The notes: a model not told the origin generated them from the letters alone. Shown: positions 50,377 through 60,111, counted from the stretch's first letter. The stretch: 64,000 nt of DNA from Methanobacteriales archaeon HGW-Methanobacteriales-1 (GCA_002839705.1 PGYO01000004.1:62001-126000); one strand, 5' to 3'. Program-made: numbers and translations.

Positions 50377-51021
50377 ATGAGTTTTTTTAAACTTATAGAT
50401 AAAGGACCCGGTCTTAGCCGGCTTTTTATAGGTGGAGTTCATGGAAAAGAAGGCATTAGTACAATTAAAGCTTTAAAAAGAATTCAAAGCTCTGATGTTG
50501 AAACCGGGCAACTTATCATTTACAATTGCGATCAAAGTAAATATATAAGCACATTGGATCCTCATTATTATAAAAGTAAAATGGGAAAAGAAATTTTAAG
50601 GTTAATAAAGTATTACCAACCAGAAATGTATATAGAAACCCATTGTTATCACCATAAAAACTATGAAAAACTGATTGACCTCCGACGTGAAGAAATATCT
50701 GGTGTTCCTCCTTTAATTGAGCTTGAAAAAGGAGTTTTAATGGGATCCGTGTCCCCACACATAAGAACCAGTTCCTTCAAAAGAGAAGATATTTGTTTAA
50801 CCTTGGAAATGCCTTGTATGAATAATAATAATCCCTATCCAGTAGATACATACCAAAGCTCAGAACAATCTTTAGATATCTATTTAAAAATTCTTAAAGT
50901 TCTTGCAGAGTCCAATAATAGATTAGAACTAGAAAAAAAGATCTCCAAATGTTATCCTCATCAAGTAAAAACCGCCCGAAAATATGCTCGTGAATTTTTT
51001 GGAGAATATCCTCCATTTTAA
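50377..51021 (+). CDS. DUF2119 family protein, possible M14-like metal hydrolase
   Basis: A 214-residue protein of a family largely confined to methanogens. The N-terminal FIGGVHGKEG gives H22 and E25 (H-x2-E). YIETHCYHH gives H89 and CLTLEMPC gives E144. This order of His-x2-Glu, a single His and a later Glu on a strand is that of M14 carboxypeptidase/AstE-type deacylases. The metal-hydrolase reading is my inference; the family has no assigned function. AAAGGAGAT precedes the start. Confidence 0.75.
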   Translation: MSFFKLIDKGPGLSRLFIGGVHGKEGISTIKALKRIQSSDVETGQLIIYNCDQSKYISTLDPHYYKSKMGKEILRLIKYYQPEMYIETHCYHHKNYEKLIDLRREEISGVPPLIELEKGVLMGSVSPHIRTSSFKREDICLTLEMPCMNNNNPYPVDTYQSSEQSLDIYLKILKVLAESNNRLELEKKISKCYPHQVKTARKYAREFFGEYPPF

Positions 51022-51149
51022 TTTTATGGAATCTTTAATAGAATTTACTTATTTAATAAAATTTTATTTTAATAACTATGAACCTGTGAAATAAGGAGGA
51101 ATAATCCATATTATCAAAATATATTTCAAATCTTCTCAAACTAGTTGAA

Positions 51150-53180
51150 ATGGAGAGAAATGCAGAAATTAGCTCTATGATGAATGAAATAAGAAGATTA
51201 TCTCCTGAAAAAAGGGAACATGTTGGTAGGGCCATAAATAATCTTAATGGAAAGATTTTAGGTAAAGAACTTGGATTCAACCTGGTTAAATATGGAAGAA
51301 AGAAGTCTTTTGAAAGTGAAATCAATGTAGGGGACTTAGTACTAATAAGTCGAGGCAATCCCTTAAAAAGCGAGCTAACAGGAACTGTAACTGAGAAAGG
51401 AAAACGTTTTATCACCACAGCCCTGGAAAATGTTCCATCCTGGGCCTTAAAAAGTGTTAGAATAGATCTATATGCTAATGATATAACTTTTCGTAGAATG
51501 AAAGAAAATTTGAACAATTTAAGCTTGTCAAGCGAAAAAGCAGTGGAATTTATACTTGGAACAGGAAATACGTCCCCCAATATTAATATTAATCCACTTA
51601 ATTCGTTTAAAGATACCCAAATTAATAAATCTCAAAAAAATGCTGTTTCCTTGGCTATGGCAACAGTTGACTTCTTTTTAATCCATGGCCCCTTTGGAAC
51701 AGGAAAAACACGTACTTTGAGAGAATTGATCCGCCAAGAAGTTGAAAAAGGGAACAAATTACTGGTCACTGCCGAAAGTAATACTGCTGTGGATAATATA
51801 TTAGACGGATTATCCATGGAAAACAGTTCCGATGAATCTAAAAGCGAAAATAAACCAGAATATAAAGGAAAATATAAAACTGTGGATAATAATAGTTTTA
51901 AAATGGATTTTGTTAGATTAGGTCATCCTCAGAGAGTTTATCGCGGAAATATCGAGTATACTCTGGCCTATCAGGTTGAAAATCATCCGTTAAATTCAGA
52001 AATAAATAATTTAAAAGATGGAATTAAAAAAACCCTTGTTGAAAGAGATAATAACACAAAACCATCACCTGGACTTCGCAGGGGCCTGAGTGACACCCAA
52101 ATACTTCTAAATGCAGTGAAAAGAAGAGGTTCTCGGGGAATTTCACCCAATGTAATGATATCAATGGCCCGCTGGATAGAAAATAACCAAAAAGTGGATC
52201 AAACACAAGCAAAAATACGTGCAATCGAAAAGAATATTGTGGAAAATATTATAAAAAAAAGCTCAGTAGTCTTTTGTACTAATTCTTCAGCAGGTTTAGA
52301 GTATTTAAAAGGAATAAAATTCGATTTATCTGTGATAGATGAGTCATCACAGGCCACAATCCCCAGTGCACTAATACCTATTTCTAAAGCCAGCCGTTTT
52401 GTTCTTGCCGGAGACCACAAACAGCTGCCACCAACTATAGTCAGCCAAAAAGCTAGACCTCTTGAAAAAACTCTTTTTGAAGAGTTAATAGAGAAATATC
52501 CTCAAAAATCAACCATGCTAAATATTCAATACCGAATGAATCCAACTTTAATGGAATTTCCCAATAATGAATTTTACCATGGTGAAATAAAAACGGCAGA
52601 AAGTCTAAATAAAATTTCTCTTCAAGATATCGTTTCTAATCTGGAGATCCATGAGCTTATTGAAAAAAATGAGTATGCTCAGTTTAAAGAAGTTCAAAGA
52701 GATTTAATAGATCCTCAAATTCCATTTATTTTTTTAAATACATCTAAGATTGATGAAAGGTTTGAACAAAGAATAAAAGATTCTACATCACTTCAAAACC
52801 CGCTTGAAGCAGATATTATAAGAATAATAGTTAAAATGTTCTTAAAATCAGGATTTTCATCAGAAAATATTGGCATTATAAGTCCATATGAGGATCAAAG
52901 AAATTTAATTAGCTCTTTAACTAATGTCGAAGTAAAAACCGTGGACGGATATCAAGGGCGTGAAAAAGACATTATGCTCATATCTACAGTCAGAAGCAAT
53001 TCAAAAAGAGAAATTGGATTTCTAAGTGATATACGAAGACTTAATGTAGCACTTACGAGAGCTAGAAGAAAAATGATAATGGTTGGTGATGTTGAAACTC
53101 TAAAAACCAATGAAACTTACCATCGATTGATAAAAGACTCTAAAAAAAGAGGATTTTTAAAGGATTTAAAATTAAATTAA
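51150..53180 (+). CDS. SF1 DNA/RNA helicase, IGHMBP2/Upf1-like
   Basis: From the first ATG the product has 676 residues. Motif I is GPFGTGKTRTL (about 182-192), motif II VIDESSQATIPS (DESS box), motif III LAGDHKQLPPT, and the later motifs NIQYRMNP, TVDGYQGREKDIML and LNVALTRARRKM follow. This is the Upf1-like SF1B set. An N-terminal beta-barrel region precedes motif I. The frame stays open upstream to 51105 with SKYISNLLKLVEMERN, which looks like the usual family start, and GGAGG at 51095-51099 fits an ATA codon at 51108. A Ser/Lys/Glu-rich insert lies at about 221-250. Confidence 0.88.
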   Translation: MERNAEISSMMNEIRRLSPEKREHVGRAINNLNGKILGKELGFNLVKYGRKKSFESEINVGDLVLISRGNPLKSELTGTVTEKGKRFITTALENVPSWALKSVRIDLYANDITFRRMKENLNNLSLSSEKAVEFILGTGNTSPNININPLNSFKDTQINKSQKNAVSLAMATVDFFLIHGPFGTGKTRTLRELIRQEVEKGNKLLVTAESNTAVDNILDGLSMENSSDESKSENKPEYKGKYKTVDNNSFKMDFVRLGHPQRVYRGNIEYTLAYQVENHPLNSEINNLKDGIKKTLVERDNNTKPSPGLRRGLSDTQILLNAVKRRGSRGISPNVMISMARWIENNQKVDQTQAKIRAIEKNIVENIIKKSSVVFCTNSSAGLEYLKGIKFDLSVIDESSQATIPSALIPISKASRFVLAGDHKQLPPTIVSQKARPLEKTLFEELIEKYPQKSTMLNIQYRMNPTLMEFPNNEFYHGEIKTAESLNKISLQDIVSNLEIHELIEKNEYAQFKEVQRDLIDPQIPFIFLNTSKIDERFEQRIKDSTSLQNPLEADIIRIIVKMFLKSGFSSENIGIISPYEDQRNLISSLTNVEVKTVDGYQGREKDIMLISTVRSNSKREIGFLSDIRRLNVALTRARRKMIMVGDVETLKTNETYHRLIKDSKKRGFLKDLKLN

Positions 53181-53207
53181 TTATTATTTAAAATACGCAA
53201 TTAATAT

Positions 53208-54203
53208 CTAGAACCAATCTTCCAGCCTTTTTTGGGTAGAATCCATTTTTTTAATCTTTTTTATGGCACTGGAAACTCTTTCCTCTGAAAAACCATGATC
53301 CCCACATAAGAAATCAATTATTCCGTCTTGATCAGGATTTTTCCATTTAAGTTCATAGTCACAAGTTATTTCTGGTTTCAAAAATAGTTCTCTTAATAAT
53401 TGTGGATCTGCGCCAAATTCATCTAAAGAAGTCTTAGTTTTCTCAATTGCAGCAAATATGTCTTTTTCTTGTTTAATAAGTTTTAAGCCAGTTTTAGCAC
53501 CCACACCTTTAATTCCAGGGTTAAAGTCTGTACCTACCATTAATGCCACATCAACTAATTGCTCCCGAGTAATTTCCAGATTTTTAAGAACTAAATCAAG
53601 TTCCATTAATTCTGGATCAGCTAAATTTCCACTGATAGTCAAATTACGAAGCACCCGTGGTGCCCCAAAAAGCAGACAATCATAATCTTGAGAAGCTACC
53701 GCCCAAGCATCACCATTATTAACCATAAATGATGCTTGCGCCTCACCTTCACCCACAGATTGAATATAAGGCACTCCCATTAACTCAAGCAATTTTTTAG
53801 AACCATTAACCACATCTGAAGACATTCTAGATGACCTTACAGCATATTTTCTTGCTTCTTCAATTTCACCCTTACCCAATGCCTCTTTCCACTTTTTTTC
53901 AGATTCTTTACGCACTTCAATCCTTTTACTTACAGTTTCTCCCTTTAAAGAATGAGATCTGCCATCAAAAACATATATGGGCTTTATTCCTTTTTCCATT
54001 AAAGAGGAAGTTCGATAAAGTATGCCGCTGAGGTGAGATGTTACCCTACCTTGCTCATCCATAAGAGGAGTTCCATCTCTTTGGCGAATACTTGATAAAA
54101 ATTGATAAATACTATTAGCTGCATCAATAGCAATTATACGGCCACTTAAATCCTGAAAATTAATTGGTTTAGGTGATACTATGTCTTTAAACTTCACTCC
54201 CAT
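53208..54203 (-). CDS. fen: Flap endonuclease 1 (FEN1)
   Basis: A 331-residue structure-specific nuclease for Okazaki flap removal and repair. The N-terminal VSPKPINFQDLSGRIIAIDAAN (8-29) and the acidic residues in IYVFDGRS, GEGEAQASFM and ASQDYDCLLFG coordinate two metals. The helix-hairpin-helix GTDFNPGIKGVGAKTGLKLI is near 223-242. The C-terminal TQKRLEDWF is a PCNA-interaction box. It is convergent with the helicase gene, with a 27-nt gap. Confidence 0.96.
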   Translation of the reverse strand: MGVKFKDIVSPKPINFQDLSGRIIAIDAANSIYQFLSSIRQRDGTPLMDEQGRVTSHLSGILYRTSSLMEKGIKPIYVFDGRSHSLKGETVSKRIEVRKESEKKWKEALGKGEIEEARKYAVRSSRMSSDVVNGSKKLLELMGVPYIQSVGEGEAQASFMVNNGDAWAVASQDYDCLLFGAPRVLRNLTISGNLADPELMELDLVLKNLEITREQLVDVALMVGTDFNPGIKGVGAKTGLKLIKQEKDIFAAIEKTKTSLDEFGADPQLLRELFLKPEITCDYELKWKNPDQDGIIDFLCGDHGFSEERVSSAIKKIKKMDSTQKRLEDWF

Positions 54204-54395
54204 TTTAGATCCCCTTCATATATTGTTAAGTTAATTTAAGTTTATATTTAGAATTAATATCAATATTTTAAATATATTGATATTAATTAAATCATATTTT
54301 CGGATATCATTCAAGTAATTAATTTTGATGAATAAAAAAAAATGAATTCCTAGATAAAATTTATTGATAAATACTTATAATAAATTTTAAAAAGA

Positions 54396-54929
54396 TTATT
54401 TAGTAAAAGAAGTTATAGGAAACGTTTCTTTGATTCTAATTAAAATTTCACCATTTCGAATTATATTATAAGTCCGAGTAAGCATCATAGAATCTGTATT
54501 AAATATTTCTTTGAGTTGTTGGTCCGGTTCTTCCATATCAATCGATTCCACTTCCCGCCGGGACTCCACATTATGTTTCTTTAATATGCGGCCAATAGGT
54601 ATGTCTGCACGTATTAAATCCTCTTTAAAATTATTATTTAATCTATCGACAGGGATGTAGGATATAGCGTGAATAAGCGGTTTTTTAGTTCCAATAACCA
54701 CGACCCGGTAATTAATAGTCTCACCAGGATTAATATCTAATTTTTCAGCTATTTCTAAATTAGCTATTTGAGCCTCCTGGGCAAGAGTTTTAATACCAAC
54801 ATGACCTTTTAAAACATCTAAAATTCGAGTAACAGATCCATCAGTGGCAAGAAGTATCTTTTGAGTACTAGATAATTTCCCAGTCAATTTTTCCATCTTT
54901 TTGATTTCATCCATGACATTTATATCCAT
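54396..54929 (-). CDS. DUF98 chorismate-lyase-like protein
   Basis: A 177-residue protein of the UbiC/UTRA-like fold family. LLATDGSVTRILDVL (about 26-40) and the later RTYNIIRNGEILIRIKETFP (about 152-171) match the chorismate-binding edges of the family. A chorismate lyase would release 4-hydroxybenzoate, a precursor considered for the arylamine part of tetrahydromethanopterin in methanogens. That pathway role is inference; the family assignment is firm. It lies between fen and aksD on the same strand. Confidence 0.75.
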   Translation of the reverse strand: MDINVMDEIKKMEKLTGKLSSTQKILLATDGSVTRILDVLKGHVGIKTLAQEAQIANLEIAEKLDINPGETINYRVVVIGTKKPLIHAISYIPVDRLNNNFKEDLIRADIPIGRILKKHNVESRREVESIDMEEPDQQLKEIFNTDSMMLTRTYNIIRNGEILIRIKETFPITSFTK

Positions 54930-55027
54930 TTATTTCCCCTTTTTTTCTTTTTTCAAATAATGAAATATTTAATAAAAAAAATAGATTATAAAATGAATCT
55001 AATAAATTAAATCATAAATATAATTAG

Positions 55028-56266
55028 TTAAGGGCCCCTAATTTCCCCATTAATCGCTGAGTTGGCTGCTACAGCAGCATTAGATAGATAAACCTCAGAA
55101 TCTGGATCTCCCATTCTGCCTTTAAAATTACGGTTAGTAGTGGCCAGACTTACTTCACCAGAACCTATGACTCCCATATGTCCTCCGAGACAAGGTCCAC
55201 ACCCAGGATTACATACAATTGCTCCTGCTTCAATGAATGTACTTATTATGCCATTATTAACTGCTTTTGCATAAATTTCAGCAGAAGCTGGAATTATAAC
55301 CATCCTTACATCTTCATGAACGTTTTTACCTGATAAAACATCAGCGGCTTCCTTTAAATCTTCATAACGACCATTAGTGCATGAGCCTATGAAAACCTGA
55401 TCTATATGGGTTCCTTCAATTTTACTGAGGGGTTTAACATTATCTACATCGTGAGGGCATGCAATTTGTGGTTCCATATCATTTACATCAAAATTAAATT
55501 CTTTAGAATAAACATGACCTGGATCGGATTCATAAATCTCAAAAGAAGAACTAGTTCTTTTTTTTAAGTATTCTATAACTGCTTTATTGGGTTTCATAAT
55601 TCCATTTTTAGCACCCATTTCAACAGACATGTTAGCAACAGTCATCCTTCCTGAAACACCCATATTATCAATTGTTTCGCCACAGTATTCCACTGAGTTG
55701 TAAGTTGCACCATCAGCCCCAATTTTTCCAATCATATGAAGTATAACATCTTTTGGCGTTACATTTTCAGCCAAAATCCCATTAATTTCTGCTTTTATTG
55801 ATTCTGGAACCATGAACCATGTTTTTCCAGTAGCATAGACTAGGGCTATGTCTGTAGCTCCCATTCCAGTTGCAAATGCTCCAAATGCCCCATAAGTGCA
55901 AGTATGTGAATCTGCACCCACAATGAGTTTACCGGGCTGGACAAAGCCCTTCTCAGGGAGAACCTGGTGACATATTCCTTCACCATGATTATAAATATTT
56001 TTTATGCCTTGTTCTCGGGCAAAATTTCGAGTTATGTGCTGAAATTCAGCAGACCCAATAGTATTAGCTGGAAAATTATGATCAAAAACTATAACAATTT
56101 TTTCAGGATCCCATACCTTTTCCGCAACACGTCTAAATGTTTTAATTGTAGGAGGGGATGTTCCATCGTGAGTCATGGCTAAATCAACTTTTGATTCTAT
56201 GATTTCACCAGGTGAAACTTCACTCTTTCCAGCAGCCCTAGCAAGAATTTTTTCGGTTATGTTCAT
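55028..56266 (-). CDS. Homoaconitase/isopropylmalate isomerase large subunit, probably AksD
   Basis: A 412-residue aconitase-family large subunit. GADSHTCTYGAFGAFATGMGATD (about 115-137) and the three cluster cysteines in VFIGSCTNGRYED and CNPGCGPC (about 352-359) ligate a [4Fe-4S] centre. Beside aksA it most probably isomerises homocitrate and its longer homologues for 2-oxosuberate and coenzyme B synthesis. LeuC of leucine synthesis is the main alternative. No small subunit is next to it in this window. Confidence 0.85.
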   Translation of the reverse strand: MNITEKILARAAGKSEVSPGEIIESKVDLAMTHDGTSPPTIKTFRRVAEKVWDPEKIVIVFDHNFPANTIGSAEFQHITRNFAREQGIKNIYNHGEGICHQVLPEKGFVQPGKLIVGADSHTCTYGAFGAFATGMGATDIALVYATGKTWFMVPESIKAEINGILAENVTPKDVILHMIGKIGADGATYNSVEYCGETIDNMGVSGRMTVANMSVEMGAKNGIMKPNKAVIEYLKKRTSSSFEIYESDPGHVYSKEFNFDVNDMEPQIACPHDVDNVKPLSKIEGTHIDQVFIGSCTNGRYEDLKEAADVLSGKNVHEDVRMVIIPASAEIYAKAVNNGIISTFIEAGAIVCNPGCGPCLGGHMGVIGSGEVSLATTNRNFKGRMGDPDSEVYLSNAAVAANSAINGEIRGP

Positions 56267-56386
56267 TTAAAGTCCTCAATCAGAATTTCAGTTATTAAAT
56301 TGTTCATTTAAAGGAAATATTAAATTAATTAAATTAAATAACTGATTAATATTAATTAATTTAAAGTTAGATACTTAAGTCATTAA

Positions 56387-57562
56387 TCAAATATCCACCG
56401 GGCCTCTTGTAGATTTCACAATATGATTAAAAAGCTCATCATTAATGTATCTACCTTCTTCTCGACTTCTTTTTACTTCTTCAACTATTTTACACAATTC
56501 ATCCCTAGTAACTTCTATACCGCACTCTTCAAGTTTTGCTTTAACTGCACGGCATCCAGAATGTTTTCCCAAAACAATTTTACGGGTTTGGCCAATTAAT
56601 TCTGGTAAAAAAGGCTCATAAGTCAAAGGCTCTTCAATAACAGCATCCACATGAATTCCGGATTCATGTCTAAATACATTCTTACCTACAATAGGTTTGT
56701 TTTTAGGCACAGCTACCTTTGTGTGCTTTTCAACCAAATTTGATAGTTCTTGGAAAACTTTTATATTGAATCCTAGGTCTACCCCATACATAATTAGTAA
56801 AGACATAATTAATTCTTCTAGCGAAGTGTTTCCTGCCCTTTCACCAATTCCATTCACTGTAGTAGATATAGCATTTCCTCCGGCCAGTAATCCTGAAATA
56901 GAATTTGATAAGGCCATACCAAAATCATTATGGCAATGCATTGCAATATCCGTTTTTAAAATAGATCTAAGCTCTCTGACCAAGAAATCCATTCCTTGAG
57001 GAGTTATGGCTCCCACCGTGTCAGCTATATGTATCCGGTCAACACCATATTCTTCTGCTTTTTTATAAATTCTTTTTAAAAAATCAAGATCTGTACGAGT
57101 AGCATCTTCAGCAGAAAAAGCTACAAACAAATCATGATCTTTAGCATATTCAATAGACTTCATACATACATTTAAAGCCTCTTCACGACTTAATCTTAAT
57201 TTATGTTCTAAATGGAGGTCTGATGTTCCCATAAAAGTTATTATTCCATCAACGTCACAATCTAAAGCTACGTCAATATCTTCTTTTTTAGTACGTGATA
57301 AAACTATAATTTCCGCATCAAGGCCCTCTTGAACAACCCGTTTAACTGAAGATTTTTCCTGCTCAGAAACGACCGGAAATCCTGTTTCTATTTGATGTAT
57401 TTTTAATTCATCAAGCTTTCTAGCAATTTCAAGTTTTTCCTGGGTACCTAAACATACACCTGGCGTTTGCTCACCATCTCTAAGAGTAGTATCATATACC
57501 GTGATCTTTTTTGGAAATTCAAGCTTTACTTCCTTATTAAAAGGACTTACAAAATACTTCAA
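56387..57562 (-). CDS. aksA: Homocitrate synthase family protein, probably AksA
   Basis: A 391-residue DRE-TIM synthase. VYDTTLRDGEQTPGV (23-37) supplies the metal-binding DRE-like start, HCHNDFGMALSNS the metal histidines, and NGIGERAGNTSLEE (about 227-240) the synthase signature. FRHESGIHVDAV matches the family C-terminal domain. AksA condenses 2-oxoglutarate, 2-oxoadipate and 2-oxopimelate with acetyl-CoA on the way to coenzyme B. The adjacent isomerase gene, 120 nt downstream, favours this over LeuA or citramalate synthase. Confidence 0.87.
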   Translation of the reverse strand: MKYFVSPFNKEVKLEFPKKITVYDTTLRDGEQTPGVCLGTQEKLEIARKLDELKIHQIETGFPVVSEQEKSSVKRVVQEGLDAEIIVLSRTKKEDIDVALDCDVDGIITFMGTSDLHLEHKLRLSREEALNVCMKSIEYAKDHDLFVAFSAEDATRTDLDFLKRIYKKAEEYGVDRIHIADTVGAITPQGMDFLVRELRSILKTDIAMHCHNDFGMALSNSISGLLAGGNAISTTVNGIGERAGNTSLEELIMSLLIMYGVDLGFNIKVFQELSNLVEKHTKVAVPKNKPIVGKNVFRHESGIHVDAVIEEPLTYEPFLPELIGQTRKIVLGKHSGCRAVKAKLEECGIEVTRDELCKIVEEVKRSREEGRYINDELFNHIVKSTRGPVDI

Positions 57563-57892
57563 AAGATTCCCACCTATTATTTTGATATTTTGAAATAAAT
57601 CAGTTTAGTTACTTATCTATTTCGACATATTTGTCTTAAAATTAATGTTATTATTTTAGATTTCTTGAATGATTAAAGAATCTAACAAGAGTTGTCTACA
57701 AGTAAATAAATATACACCAGTATCTCACTAAATTCCCAATTTTATTCAGACATTTTCTTATAAAATTATTTTAAATTAATTGCAATTATCAAATTTTATT
57801 TATTTATTTACTATAAAAAATTAACACTGAAGAATCCTTCCGGTGCAGCATTAACTGAAAGAATTAAAACAAAGACGAAAAATTAGTATAAG
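57563..57892. other. 330-nt spacer upstream of aksA
   Basis: A/T-rich and non-coding. It holds the aksA promoter in its left half (no single TATA box can be chosen) and the terminator of the CYTH gene in its right half. A small G/C-rich island at about 57829-57855 is that hairpin. Confidence 0.4.
57812..57847 (-). terminator. Hairpin and U6 tract after the CYTH gene
   Basis: On the minus strand CACCGGAAG pairs with CTTCAGTG (one bulge, loop GATT) at 57825-57845, followed by TTAATTTTTTATAG. It starts about 48 nt beyond the CYTH stop. Confidence 0.55.
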
Positions 57893-58429
57893 TTAAATAC
57901 CAGTCAATTCCAAGTATGATTTTCTTTCAAATCCTTCGGTTATTCCCAGTTTTTCGTATAATTTGAAAATTTCTTGTAATGTTTCTTCGAAATCTTCACC
58001 ATCTTCCAAGTCTTTCTCTATTTCAACAAAAATTCCTGCTTTTTTAACTGTGTCCAGAGTAATTATAAAATCATTAAAATGGTATATCTCACGATCTTTA
58101 ACAACAGTAGCCACTAATTTAAACCCTAAACTTTCAAAAATATTTTTAGTTTTGGTCACATCACTCACAGAAACTTCAAATTCTTGACGGGTTTTACTAG
58201 ATTTATCAATTTTAGCACCTTTATATGTTATAAACACATCCAGATTATCCCCATTAGGTATTTTTCTTATTCTCAACGCTTCATCAGTAACTGCAAAATC
58301 CCTGTGAGGTGCATTAAAATAAGTATCTTCTTGACGTTCGGTCCTAATTTTTTTTGCATTCAATTCCAATAGGGATTTTTTTATAGAATCAAATTCATTC
58401 ACTCGCGCTTTTACCTCAACTTCAATCAA
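57893..58429 (-). CDS. CYTH-domain protein (class IV adenylate cyclase/thiamine triphosphatase-like)
   Basis: A 178-residue CYTH protein. The N-terminal IEVEVKAR carries the E-x-E-x-K signature. The remaining tunnel residues are spread in RIRK, FITYKGAKI, RQEFEV, VKDREIYHF and ITLDTVKKAGIFVEIEKDL. These enzymes act on triphosphates; in archaea the substrate is unknown and inorganic tri- or pyrophosphate is as likely as ATP. I choose TTG 58429, which has GGTGAT 6 nt upstream, over an earlier TTG at 58441. Confidence 0.87.
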   Translation of the reverse strand: MIEVEVKARVNEFDSIKKSLLELNAKKIRTERQEDTYFNAPHRDFAVTDEALRIRKIPNGDNLDVFITYKGAKIDKSSKTRQEFEVSVSDVTKTKNIFESLGFKLVATVVKDREIYHFNDFIITLDTVKKAGIFVEIEKDLEDGEDFEETLQEIFKLYEKLGITEGFERKSYLELTGI

Positions 58430-58566
58430 ATAAATCACCAATTTTATAATTATAATAAATAATATTAATTTAAATTTAATATCAAAAAATATTAATAATA
58501 ATTAGCATTTCACCAATCCGAATATTCCTATAAAACGTTCCATACTTAATTGAATTGTTTAATAAT

Positions 58567-58956
58567 CTATTTAACCTGATTCTTAATGAACTCTCTTAAA
58601 AATATTTTAGAATCTTCTATTTGAACCATGTATCCATCAATTAAATTATCAAGAGAATCATATGGAGCTACTAATTCCTCTTTCTCTTTCAATAATTTTT
58701 TTTTAGCTTCTTTAGATTTTTTATCTGATTTTTTATTTTCTTTAAGAGATTTATTCAGTTCATCAGTTTTAGTTATGTATTCCCGGCGTATGTTTCTAGC
58801 ATCTATTCGCAAATTATATTTAATTTGTCTTAGTATCCTTTGGTACTCTTTAAGACGTATAAGAATCGTTGTAGCATCCATTAATGATTCAGGTTTTATT
58901 TCAAAGCCATCAATTCCCAGTTTTTCTATTTGCTCTTTGTAATGTTTTGGATTCAT
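58567..58956 (-). CDS. Conserved coiled-coil protein, function unknown
   Basis: A 129-residue, highly charged protein with no cysteine. Residues about 30-100 form heptad-like helices (IRLKEYQRILRQIKYNLRIDARNIRREYITK ... KSDKKSKEAKKKLLKEKEEL). Two shorter helices flank this region. I do not recognise a named family. Synteny near tbp and the CYTH gene suggests a conserved Methanobacteria gene, not a random frame. GGGGGATTAG before the ATG gives a Shine-Dalgarno. Confidence 0.65.
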   Translation of the reverse strand: MNPKHYKEQIEKLGIDGFEIKPESLMDATTILIRLKEYQRILRQIKYNLRIDARNIRREYITKTDELNKSLKENKKSDKKSKEAKKKLLKEKEELVAPYDSLDNLIDGYMVQIEDSKIFLREFIKNQVK

Positions 58957-59554
58957 CTAATCCCCCAATAAAATGAATTGTTTAAAAATTAAAACAATTT
59001 TTGCGATTAAGCAATAGATCATTAATCTAATATTATAGTTAATCCCCCATAATAAATATTATTAAAAATAATTATTAAATATAGGACTATGCTCAGAAAT
59101 AATCTAGAAAAATAGTAAAAAATACATTAGAGACTCATTTTTAAGTTAATTACATCAGAATCTAAGTAACATGATTAATTCAAATTAACAATAAAAAGAA
59201 AGATACTTAGATTAGAATATATAATATTATGAAAGTATTTTAATAAGTACAAAGGATACTATTATAACTGAAGATGAATTAATTATTAGTATAATAGTTA
59301 TAATTTAATAGGTGCTTTTAAATAGAACTATTAATATATTGGATTTAGAAACTGTGTCATGAATTCCTTAATCAATTAATATATCATCCCATTAATATGG
59401 CACTAGTAGAATAATGTGATATTATGCATATGATAGCATTAAGTATTAACCGCTACTTTTTAAGTGCATTATATATAAATAACCATTATAAATAACGATT
59501 TATACATTTTATATAAAATAAAATTTTTCTAATTTATACTGGGAGGTATATCAC
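58957..59554. other. 598-nt non-coding region upstream of tbp
   Basis: The longest gene-free stretch here. It is A/T-rich without any frame of coding character and carries promoters of the divergent coiled-coil and tbp genes. A clear TATA box for tbp (ATTATATATAAATAACC) lies at about 59469-59484, with similar blocks nearby at 59487-59495 and 59501-59517, so TBP may control its own gene. A dyad-like ATGCATATGAT occurs at about 59423-59433. Confidence 0.45.
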
Positions 59555-60100
59555 TTGACCGATGTGGATATTAAAATTGAAAACATTGTAGCCTCTGCAA
59601 CTCTTGGAAAGTCCATTGATCTTCCCACTGTTGCTAAAGCTTTAGAAGGCGTTGATTTTAACCGCGAACAGTTTCCTGGATTAGTATACAAACTAAAAGA
59701 GCCTAAAACCGCAGCTTTAATTTTTGGTTCTGGGAAGTTAGTTTGCACAGGCGCAAAGTCCATTAGTGACTCAAAATTGGCCATAAAAATAACTGTGGAC
59801 CAGATGAGAACTATGGATCCTGATATTCCAGAGGAGTTTGAAATAAAAATACAAAACATAGTTGCTTCTGCTAATTTACATTGTAAATTAAACTTAGAAG
59901 CAGTTGCTTTAGGATTAGAAAATACTGAATACGAGCCAGAACAGTTCCCTGGACTGGTTTATCGGTTAAAGGACCCAAAAGTGGTTCTTTTACTCTTTGG
60001 TTCTGGTAAGGTAGTTTGTACCGGAGCCAAGACCTTTGAAGACGCCAAACTTGGCGTCGCAAAGACTCGCGACAGGCTCGGCGAGTTGGATTTGATTTAA
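59555..60100 (+). CDS. tbp: TATA-box-binding protein
   Basis: A 181-residue saddle-shaped factor built of two direct repeats (about 4-90 and 94-178). Each contains the conserved strand: FPGLVYKLKEPKTAALIFGSGKLVCTGAK and FPGLVYRLKDPKVVLLLFGSGKVVCTGAK in shortened view. The paired phenylalanine/leucine positions insert into the TATA box. Translation starts at TTG 59555 behind GGGAGGT. The acidic tail of some archaeal TBPs is reduced to ELDLI. Confidence 0.96.
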   Translation: MTDVDIKIENIVASATLGKSIDLPTVAKALEGVDFNREQFPGLVYKLKEPKTAALIFGSGKLVCTGAKSISDSKLAIKITVDQMRTMDPDIPEEFEIKIQNIVASANLHCKLNLEAVALGLENTEYEPEQFPGLVYRLKDPKVVLLLFGSGKVVCTGAKTFEDAKLGVAKTRDRLGELDLI

Positions 60101-60111
60101 TTGGTGATATT

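Noticed and set aside
51053-51580. A 175-codon minus-strand frame at the helicase start
   Set aside because: It is antisense to the helicase N-terminus, with no domain or ribosome site.
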